Positions 1 to 5,824 of a DNA stretch of 10,804 bases are shown piece after piece. Within the stretch, counting starts at the first letter, position 1. Every line of letters begins with the position of its first letter. Made by a program: the position numbers and the translations under genes. Under the pieces are notes generated by a model, which searched no databases, was not told the DNA's origin, and was given only the letters and a program-made list of their open reading frames with translations. Source of the stretch: Sedimentisphaerales bacterium (GTDB taxonomy: Bacteria; Planctomycetota; Phycisphaerae; Sedimentisphaerales; Anaerobacaceae); NCBI GenBank assembly GCA_016933985.1, contig JAFGTU010000481.1, positions 1 to 10,804 of the forward strand, read 5' to 3'.

Positions 1-120
1 ATGACCTTCGGATTGAGCGATAACCTTCGCCGGATTGTCGAGGATGAGATCAGGAACCGCCATCCGGATTGGGGCGACGGTCTGTTTCGGAAAGCTTATG
101 GAAAAGGGGGCGCAGGTTGA
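1..120 (+). CDS. 3' end of an unidentified upstream gene (partial)
   Basis: Frame 1 is open from the window edge to a TGA at 118-120, giving 39 residues that begin MTFGLSDNLRRIV and end RKAYGKGGAG. The window happens to open with ATG, but no upstream sequence is visible, so the true start is probably outside. I take it as coding because the tmk start TTG (117-119) overlaps its stop codon as TTGA, the usual arrangement for translationally coupled operon genes, and because its composition (charged, RHPDW motif) looks protein-like. I do not recognise the family from this tail. It could instead be a chance open frame. Confidence 0.4.
   Translation: MTFGLSDNLRRIVEDEIRNRHPDWGDGLFRKAYGKGGAG
104..110 (+). 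promoter_or_regulatory. Ribosome binding site that decides the tmk start
   Basis: AAGGGGG lies six bases before the TTG at 117-119. A longer reading frame is open from a TTG at 69 but has no comparable purine-rich site, and it would add 16 residues ahead of a thymidylate kinase that is already full length. The site lies inside the end of the upstream frame, consistent with translational coupling. Confidence 0.55.
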
Positions 121-773
121 TCAGCAAGGGCTTGAAGGACCGAGTTTCGGGTAGGCTCATTGTGCTTGACGGGCCGGACGGGTGCGGCAAGACGACGCAG
201 GCCAGGCTCTTGACGCAATGGCTGCAGGGACAAGGTGTGCCGACGAGCAGCTTCCGCGACCCGGGCAATACGACGATCGGCGAGCGGATAAGAGATATTC
301 TTTTAAGCCCTGAGCACCTGGCGATGACGGTAAGGACGGAGATTCTGCTGTACCTGGCCGCGAGGGCGCAGCTCTGGCAGGAGCGAATAGTCCCGGCCCT
401 GCGTGAGAAGGAATGCGTTGTGCTGGACCGCTGGGTATCGAGCACGTTCGCGTATCAAGGGCATGCCGGCGGTTTCGGAATGAGCAATGCCATAAAGCTT
501 GCAACGGATTCTCTGGCGCGAGTCTGGGCCGATTTGACCATAGTGCTCGACGTTGACCTGGAGACGTGCGCAAGCCGCCTGCCGGGCAAACGCGACAGGA
601 TGGAGGCCAAACCCAAGGAATATCACGAAAAAGTCCGTGAGGGTTTTCTGCAACTGGCCCGCGAGCACGATGGCTTTCTGGTCGTCGATGCGAGCGGGCA
701 GATCGAAGCCGTGCACGGCAGGGTAGTCAAAGAAGTTGAGGCATTCTTTTCATCCGGAGATTCGAGGGGCTGA
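117..773 (+). CDS. tmk: Thymidylate kinase (dTMP kinase)
   Basis: The product (218 aa from the TTG at 117) phosphorylates dTMP to dTDP with ATP, a step in cytosolic dTTP supply for DNA synthesis. The P-loop is GPDGCGKTT at about residues 19-27. The dTMP-binding stretch FRDPGNTTIGE is at 46-56, replacing the commoner REPGGT form. LLYLAARAQ (77-85), DRW (104-106) and AYQG (112-115) follow, and a basic LID segment RLPGKRDRME sits at 154-163. The P-loop lacks an arginine while the LID is basic, as in the E. coli-like class. Length is normal for the family (about 205-215 aa). The gene begins inside the previous stop codon (TTGA) and ends in TGATG shared with holB, so it sits within an operon. Start choice is the main uncertainty; TTG at 132 is also in frame. 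Confidence 0.93.
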   Translation: MISKGLKDRVSGRLIVLDGPDGCGKTTQARLLTQWLQGQGVPTSSFRDPGNTTIGERIRDILLSPEHLAMTVRTEILLYLAARAQLWQERIVPALREKECVVLDRWVSSTFAYQGHAGGFGMSNAIKLATDSLARVWADLTIVLDVDLETCASRLPGKRDRMEAKPKEYHEKVREGFLQLAREHDGFLVVDASGQIEAVHGRVVKEVEAFFSSGDSRG

Positions 774-1891
774 TGTCATTGAAGGACGTTTTCTGCCAGG
801 ACAAGGCGGTTTCGCTTTTGCAGAGGGTTTTTTGTGCGGGGCGGATTCCTCACGCCTATATCTTCGCCGGTCCCGACGGCGTCGGCAAGTTCAAGACCGC
901 GCTGGAGTGGGCCAGGCTGCTGCTTTGCAAAGACCCCCTTGTGAAAAACGGCGTTGAAACAGCCGATAGCTGCGGGACTTGCCAATCCTGCCGGGCCGTC
1001 GAAGGCAACTGCCATCCGGACTTCAACGTCATTCATAAGGAGCTGGTCGAATTCACAAAAGACGGCAAAGACAAAAAAACGCCGGTGGACCTGCCGATCG
1101 CGGTTATCCGCGAGTTTCTTGTTGACAAGGTATGCACAAGACCGACGCTGTCGCAGCGGAAGGTCTATATTGTCAGCGAGGCCGAGAAGCTCAACACCGC
1201 CTCGCAGAATAGTCTCTTGAAGGTGCTGGAGGAGCCGCCGGGTTATTGCTGCATCATATTGCTTTGCACTCGTCTGGACAGACTGCTGCCGACGACTCGA
1301 TCTCGCTGCCAGATCGTTCGGTTCGGCCCCGTTGACGAGGAAAAAATCTTCGAGAGGCTCTCGCAAACGGGGCTGGGCCGAGATCAGGCGGTTTATTTCT
1401 CGCGCTTGTCGCAGGGCAGCATTGGTCTGGCCTGCCGTTGGGCGCAGCTTGAGCAGACGGACGCAGGGCTATATGCCCTCAAAACCAATCTTCTCGATTC
1501 CGTGGCGAAGCTGAAATTTGAGAATGTTCCGGATGTTGCCGCCGATCTTCTGGATAAGAGCAAGGCGATAGCGAAGGCCTGGAGCGAGCTCGAGAACGAT
1601 ACGAGTAAAAAGGACATCGACAGAATGGCATCCAAGAGCCTCGTCGGAATGGTCATCGCGGCTTTGCATGATGCCATGAAGCTAAATGTTAAACCTGAAG
1701 ACGAAGCCGTCAATTTCGACCAGAAAAAACGCATAGAAGAGCTGGCGGGGCGGTTTACAGCTCAAGAGCTGGCGGAAAAGATCTCCGGGTGCTACGAAAT
1801 ACTCCGATGGATTGAGGCCGGGGTGAATGAAAAGCTTGTTTTTGAGCAGTTGTTGTTTAACCTGGCCGAGTCTGATAGAATGACCGTCTAA
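773..1891 (+). CDS. holB: DNA polymerase III subunit delta' (clamp-loader subunit)
   Basis: This 372-aa AAA+ protein is the delta' subunit of the clamp loader that places the beta sliding clamp on DNA. The Walker-A-like loop is GPDGVGKF at residues 33-40. Four zinc-ligand cysteines are C52, C67, C70 and C73 (CGTCQSC), followed by the family HPD motif at 81-83. The Walker B position reads VYIVSEAEKL (131-140), then LLKVLEEPP (149-156) and the SRC motif (177-179) that in clamp loaders completes a neighbouring ATP site. Phe replaces Thr/Ser after the Walker lysine and a classical DE box is missing, which fits delta' acting as a stator rather than an ATPase. ATG 773-775 overlaps the tmk stop by one base, with an AGGGG site just upstream. 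The tmk-holB pairing is widely conserved. Confidence 0.92.
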   Translation: MSLKDVFCQDKAVSLLQRVFCAGRIPHAYIFAGPDGVGKFKTALEWARLLLCKDPLVKNGVETADSCGTCQSCRAVEGNCHPDFNVIHKELVEFTKDGKDKKTPVDLPIAVIREFLVDKVCTRPTLSQRKVYIVSEAEKLNTASQNSLLKVLEEPPGYCCIILLCTRLDRLLPTTRSRCQIVRFGPVDEEKIFERLSQTGLGRDQAVYFSRLSQGSIGLACRWAQLEQTDAGLYALKTNLLDSVAKLKFENVPDVAADLLDKSKAIAKAWSELENDTSKKDIDRMASKSLVGMVIAALHDAMKLNVKPEDEAVNFDQKKRIEELAGRFTAQELAEKISGCYEILRWIEAGVNEKLVFEQLLFNLAESDRMTV

Positions 1892-1932
1892 GCAATACTG
1901 TCCAATAATAATTGCGAGCCGAGAAAGCGCAA

Positions 1933-3087
1933 ATGGCAAAAAACTCAGATAGCAGGCCTAAACAGGTCAGAAACAAGAAGTATATGCTGGTCCGCTATGG
2001 CCGGATGAATTTGCTCGGATTCTTCGAGCACAACGAGAGCAACATACACAAGGTGGCTACTGGCGTGGTCGTCAAGACGGACAAGGGCCTGGAGCTGGGT
2101 AGTCTCATCGGACCTTTGAATTCTTATCGAGGCGGTCAGTTCAGATTAAGCGAGAAGGACGTAGAAGAGTACTTCGGCGAAAGCCAAATCGATCTTCCTC
2201 CCGGCAAGGGCGGCAGGTTCGTCCGGTACGCGACACACGCCGATACAAGCGAGCAGGAACACCTGCAGATAATCGCCAGAGATGAGGTCGAGTGCTGCAG
2301 GCGCTTTGTGAAGGAATTGAATCTACCGATGAAGATAGTCGATGCCGAGCACATACTCGGCGGCGAACGGGTCGTCTTCTATTTCATGTCGGACAGCAGG
2401 GTCGATTTTCGCGACCTGGTGAAGCGCCTTGCACACGAATACCAGACGCGCATCGAAATGCGCCAGATCGGCTCGCGCGACGAAGCCAAGCTTCTCGGCG
2501 ACATAGAAAGCTGCGGCCAGGAATGTTGCTGCAAGCGATTCTTGAGGATTCTCCAGCCGGTCAATATGCGGATGGCGAAAATGCAAAAGGCCACGCTCGA
2601 TCCGACGAAAATATCCGGGTACTGCGGACGTTTGAAGTGCTGCCTGCGCTATGAGGACGACACCTATACGGAGCTCAAGAAACGACTTCCCAAGAGGAAC
2701 ACGTGGGTAGCGACGAAGGACGGCCAAGGCCGAGTCGTCGATACTCAGATTTTGACGCAGTTGGTTGTCGTCGAATACGACGGCGGCGCCAGAACCGCCT
2801 GGCCCGTGGAGGAAATCAAGGTAGTAGCTCAAAACCGCCCACCCGCCGATAAGAACCAAGCCGGTGCGGACAAGGAGAACGATTCGGGCCGGGATAAGAG
2901 AAATGCAACACAGCAAAGCCGCGGCAAAGGCAGACGCAGCAACAAGAGGTCCGACAGGCAGAGACGATCTGCTGATAACAGTGAACAGGGCGACGGGCAA
3001 GAGAACAAACCGGATGCCGCAGAAAGGCAAACAGAGGACGCCGCCGAGACCGTCAACCCGGAAGACCCCGCAGAAGACAATCAGTAA
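1933..3087 (+). CDS. ricT: PSP1-domain regulatory protein, RicT/YaaT-like
   Basis: The product (384 aa) resembles B. subtilis RicT (YaaT), which forms the Fe-S-containing RicA-RicF-RicT complex that helps RNase Y mature mRNAs. The PSP1 core runs from about residue 16 to 245. It contains conserved cysteines C121/C122, the SCGQECCCKRFL motif (192-203, C194 and C198-200) and DPTKISGYCGRLKCCLRYE (223-241, C231, C236, C237), which is the signature stretch of this family. A beta-rich segment (258-299) follows. The last 85 residues or so are a very polar tail rich in Arg, Lys, Asp, Glu, Gln and Asn, probably disordered. I chose ATG 1933 over the in-frame TTG at 1912 because GAGAAAG lies just ahead of it and the family starts nearby. 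It is 41 bases after holB and 16 before metG. No ricA or ricF gene is visible. The family call is firm; the RNase Y role is transferred by homology. Confidence 0.85.
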   Translation: MAKNSDSRPKQVRNKKYMLVRYGRMNLLGFFEHNESNIHKVATGVVVKTDKGLELGSLIGPLNSYRGGQFRLSEKDVEEYFGESQIDLPPGKGGRFVRYATHADTSEQEHLQIIARDEVECCRRFVKELNLPMKIVDAEHILGGERVVFYFMSDSRVDFRDLVKRLAHEYQTRIEMRQIGSRDEAKLLGDIESCGQECCCKRFLRILQPVNMRMAKMQKATLDPTKISGYCGRLKCCLRYEDDTYTELKKRLPKRNTWVATKDGQGRVVDTQILTQLVVVEYDGGARTAWPVEEIKVVAQNRPPADKNQAGADKENDSGRDKRNATQQSRGKGRRSNKRSDRQRRSADNSEQGDGQENKPDAAERQTEDAAETVNPEDPAEDNQ

Positions 3088-3103
3088 TCATCAGGGAGAA
3101 CAG

Positions 3104-5131
3104 ATGCCTCGCAAAATCGTTGTTACCTCCGCCCTGCCTTATGCAAACGGGCCTATACACATCGGTCATCTCGTCGAGTACCTGCAGACCGATATATGGG
3201 TGCGTTTTCAGAAGATGTGCGGCAATCAGTGCCTCTACTTCTGCGCCGACGACACTCACGGCACGCCGGTTATGCTAAGCGCTCGCAAAGCCGGGATTGA
3301 CCCGGAGCAGTTGATCGGACGGATGCACGCCGAGCACAAGGCCGACTTCGATACTTTCGGCGTCCAATTCGACAATTACTATTCGACGCACTCGCCCGAA
3401 AACAAATATTTCAGCGAGCTTATCTTCACTCGACTGAACGAGGCCGGCTCGATTGTGACGCGCAACATCGAGCAGACGTACTGCGAAAATTGTACGATGG
3501 CGCTGCCGGACAGGTATGTGCGCGGAACCTGCCCGAGGTGCAAGGCAGAGGACCAGTACGGAGACTCGTGCGAGGTATGCAGCGCCACTTATCAGCCTAC
3601 CGAGCTTATCAATCCCTATTGCGCAACCTGCGGCGCAACGCCCACTTCGCAGACGTCGAAGCATTATTTTTTCAAGCTGGCGGATTATGAAGACAGGCTC
3701 AGAAAGCTCATCGCCGAGGGCTATGCGCAGCAATCGGTTGCCAACAAGCTCGATGAATGGTTCACCGCGGGCCTGAAGGATTGGGATATATCGCGGGATG
3801 GACCTTACTTCGGATTTAAGATACCCGGCGAAGAAAACAAGTTCTTCTACGTCTGGCTCGATGCCCCTATCGGGTATATGGCCTCGGCGAAAAACTACTG
3901 CGATAGAAACGGGCTCGATTTCGACGAGCTTTGGAACGGCGCCGATTACGAGCTGTACCACTTCCTCGGCAAAGATATTATGTACTTCCACTCGCTGTTC
4001 TTCCCTGCAATGCTGATGGGTTCGGGATTTCGCCCCGCCAGAAAACTCTTCGTCCACGGCTTCCTTACAGTCAACGGAGAGAAGATGAGCAAATCCCGCG
4101 GCACGTTTATCAAGGCGAGCACCTACGCCAAACATCTTAATCCCGAGTGCCTGCGATATTACTACGCCGCCAAGCTGACCGACGGAATCGGCGATATAGA
4201 CCTGGGCCTCGACGACTTCGTGGGCAGGACGAACTCCGACCTGGTCGGCAACTATGCAAACCTTGCATCGCGCAGCGGCCCCATGCTGACAAAGAAGCTC
4301 AACGGAAGGATCGGGCGATTGGATAGCCGGGGCGCCGAGCTTGTTAAGAAGCTGGCGGCCGCCAGGAACCAGATTATGCGAGACTACGAGGACCTCAAGT
4401 ACGCCTCCGCTGTCCGCACGATCAGCACGCTCGCCGACGAGGCAAATCGCTACGTAGAGAAGAACCAGCCGTGGGCGACTATAGAGGCCGAGCCGGAGAA
4501 GACGCGGACCGTTTTAACCGCGGTTATTAACGCCGTCCGGATATTGACTATTTACCTCAAGCCCATCCTCCCCGTGTACGCCGGGAAGGTCGAGCAATTC
4601 CTCAATGTGGGCGAATTGAGCTTCGCCGATACCGAGACCGTGCTTGAGGATCACGAGATAAACAAGTTCGAACGTTTATTCGAGAGAATTGACAGAAAAC
4701 AGGTGGATACGATGATAGAAGAAAGTAAGGATAGCGGCGTGCCGCAGGCTGCCCAGGCTGCCCAGGAGCAGACAAGTTTGCCCCCAGCGGGCTCGCCTTT
4801 CAAGCCGGAGTGCACTATAGATGATTTTGCCAAGATAGATTTGCGAATCGCAAAGGTCATCAAGGCCGAGCCGGTGGAAGGCGCCGATAAGCTGCTCTCG
4901 CTCCAGTTGGACGTCGGCGGCGTGAGCAGAACGGTCTTGGCGGGCATAGCAAAGGCTTATACGCCCGACCAGCTTACGGGCAAGACGGTTATCTTCTTTG
5001 CGAACCTCAAGCCCAGAAAGATGAAATTCGGCACGTCGGAAGGTATGATCTTGGCGGCCGGACCCGGCGGAAAAGAAATCTCCATGCTAACCGCCGACCA
5101 AGGCGCCCAACCGGGACAGCAGGTTAGTTAG
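3104..5131 (+). CDS. metG: Methionyl-tRNA synthetase
   Basis: This 675-aa class I synthetase charges tRNA(Met) with methionine in the cytosol. The N-terminal Rossmann fold carries HIGH at residues 19-22. The connective peptide has four CxxC pairs (C127/C130, C143/C146, C156/C159, C173/C176), the double zinc-knuckle form seen in E. coli-type MetRS. KMSKS lies at 327-331. The anticodon-binding helical domain follows, then an Ala/Gln/Pro linker (about 545-565) containing a repeated AAQ unit. The C-terminal tRNA-binding OB-fold (about 570-675, starting CTIDDFAKIDLRIAKV) is a dimerisation module in other MetRS proteins. ATG 3104 has an AGGGAGAA site directly upstream and MPRKIVVTSALPYANG is the usual family beginning; the same frame is open further upstream but that part is the ricT tail read out of frame. 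It is the last gene of the operon. Confidence 0.96.
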   Translation: MPRKIVVTSALPYANGPIHIGHLVEYLQTDIWVRFQKMCGNQCLYFCADDTHGTPVMLSARKAGIDPEQLIGRMHAEHKADFDTFGVQFDNYYSTHSPENKYFSELIFTRLNEAGSIVTRNIEQTYCENCTMALPDRYVRGTCPRCKAEDQYGDSCEVCSATYQPTELINPYCATCGATPTSQTSKHYFFKLADYEDRLRKLIAEGYAQQSVANKLDEWFTAGLKDWDISRDGPYFGFKIPGEENKFFYVWLDAPIGYMASAKNYCDRNGLDFDELWNGADYELYHFLGKDIMYFHSLFFPAMLMGSGFRPARKLFVHGFLTVNGEKMSKSRGTFIKASTYAKHLNPECLRYYYAAKLTDGIGDIDLGLDDFVGRTNSDLVGNYANLASRSGPMLTKKLNGRIGRLDSRGAELVKKLAAARNQIMRDYEDLKYASAVRTISTLADEANRYVEKNQPWATIEAEPEKTRTVLTAVINAVRILTIYLKPILPVYAGKVEQFLNVGELSFADTETVLEDHEINKFERLFERIDRKQVDTMIEESKDSGVPQAAQAAQEQTSLPPAGSPFKPECTIDDFAKIDLRIAKVIKAEPVEGADKLLSLQLDVGGVSRTVLAGIAKAYTPDQLTGKTVIFFANLKPRKMKFGTSEGMILAAGPGGKEISMLTADQGAQPGQQVS

Positions 5132-5133
5132 GC

Positions 5134-5162
5134 AATTCAAAGATCAAATATCAGAATTCAAA
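5134..5162 (+). repeat. Short A/T-rich direct repeat after metG
   Basis: AATTCAAA occurs at 5134-5141 and again at 5155-5162, 21 bases apart, in an A/T-rich stretch unlike the neighbouring coding DNA. It may belong to the 3' untranslated region of metG or to a dispersed intergenic repeat. No function can be assigned. Confidence 0.3.
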
Positions 5163-5170
5163 ACTGTTGA

Positions 5171-5192
5171 TTCGCCTTTGGCGAGGCTTTTT
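5171..5192 (+). terminator. Probable Rho-independent terminator of the tmk-metG operon
   Basis: A perfect 5-bp stem TCGCC/GGCGA (5172-5176 with 5180-5184) closes a TTT loop and is followed after GGC by a five-T run at 5188-5192. It lies 40 bases past the metG stop, where an operon terminator is expected. The stem is short and three bases separate it from the T-run, so termination may be partial. Confidence 0.5.
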
Positions 5193-5199
5193 GAAAAGG

Positions 5200-5243
5200 A
5201 TTCCTCCACGTCGCCATGACATGGTGGCGGCTTTGGTCGGAAT
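5200..5243. repeat. Palindromic intergenic element
   Basis: The inner part, 5212-5229, is an inverted repeat with CGCCA and TGGCG arms around a CCATG-A-CATGG palindrome. An outer pair, ATTCC (5200-5204) and GGAAT (5239-5243), could extend the fold. The pattern resembles REP/MITE-like intergenic repeats, but only one copy is visible here, so mobility or dispersal is inference. It could alternatively be a second terminator or part of the leader of the next gene. Confidence 0.35.
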
Positions 5244-5276
5244 GACAATGCGTTGTGTGTGATGGTGGTTTGACTA

Positions 5277-5633
5277 ATGCAGAAGAAGAATCTTGAGACT
5301 ATTGCCAGAGAAGACGGGCGGTTCAGCCCTGCGGCTATTCGGTTTGTCTATGAAGGGCTCGGGTTCACGGCCAAGAAGGTGGCGGATGAGCCGCGGCACG
5401 TGACCGGCCAGATGCTTTGCGAAGGGATGAAGAAACTGGCCGTCGAAAAATGGGGCAGGCTCGCACTGCTCGTCCTGAAGACATGGGGCATTGAGGCGAC
5501 CCGCGACTTCGGGGAAATCGTCTATCTCATGATAAGGCACAAATGGATGAGCGCCCAGCCCACAGATTCAATCGAAGACTTCGACGACGTTTACGACTTC
5601 CAAACCGTGTTCAAAGAGCAATTCGAGTTCTAA
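5277..5633 (+). CDS. Minf_1886 family protein (Planctomycetes/Verrucomicrobia conserved hypothetical)
   Basis: This is a 118-aa soluble protein of unknown function. The residues IAREDGRFSPAAIRFVYEGL (about 8-27), HVTGQMLCEGMKKLA (41-55), RLALLVLKTWGI (61-72) and DFGEIVYLMIRHKWM (77-91), with an acidic tail DSIEDFDDVYDF, match what I recall of the Minf_1886/TIGR04138 family, small proteins largely restricted to planctomycetes, verrucomicrobia and relatives. There is no signal peptide, membrane segment or obvious catalytic motif. ATG 5277 is preceded by a weak GGTGG at 5264-5268. It stands alone after the operon terminator and palindromic element, on the same strand as metG, and converges with the minus-strand genes to its right. 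No terminator is obvious behind it. Identity was recognised from memory, not by a search. Confidence 0.8.
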   Translation: MQKKNLETIAREDGRFSPAAIRFVYEGLGFTAKKVADEPRHVTGQMLCEGMKKLAVEKWGRLALLVLKTWGIEATRDFGEIVYLMIRHKWMSAQPTDSIEDFDDVYDFQTVFKEQFEF

Positions 5634-5684
5634 ATTCTCATTACCCGCCCGCAAGAAGATGTTCCGCTGGGGCCATGGCGTTCA

Positions 5685-5822
5685 CTACCGTTGGGGGCAC
5701 ACTGTGATCTCCACTGGCAGGGAGGTCGTCGTTACTCCATCATTGCCTGTCGCGTTCACGGTGAAGCTCCGCGTCCTGACTTGTGGCACGTGAGGTAATC
5801 TCTTTCTGACAATCTTTCTCAT
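5685..5822 (-). pseudogene. Possible remnant of a surface-protein C-terminus (Ig/PKD-like strand)
   Basis: Just downstream of the beta-helix gene, the minus strand has a 45-codon frame from ATG at 5822 to TAG at 5685-5687. Its second half, RSFTVNATGNDGVTTTSLPVEITV, has the alternating Thr/Val pattern and N-x-T-G-N-D-G turn of the last strands of an Ig- or PKD-like domain, followed by a short CPQR end. The first 17 residues are basic and unconvincing, so the natural start is doubtful. I read it as the left-over 3' end of a deleted or truncated surface-protein gene. It may equally be a chance open frame, since it is very short and no parent gene is visible. Confidence 0.3.
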
Positions 5823-5824
5823 TT

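Noticed and set aside
2323..3030. 235-codon minus-strand frame opposite ricT
   Set aside because: Shadow of the conserved PSP1 gene. Its hydrophobic stretch results from the complement of the charged tail codons.
2864..3103. In-frame upstream extension of metG by 80 codons
   Set aside because: This part overlaps the ricT tail in another frame. MetRS proteins start at the MPRKIVVTSALPYANG position, and a strong ribosome binding site lies directly before ATG 3104.
5644..5824. Terminator between the converging genes
   Set aside because: Only weak, mismatched inverted repeats such as CCTGAC/GTGAGG around a CACGTG core were found, with no T-run on either strand.
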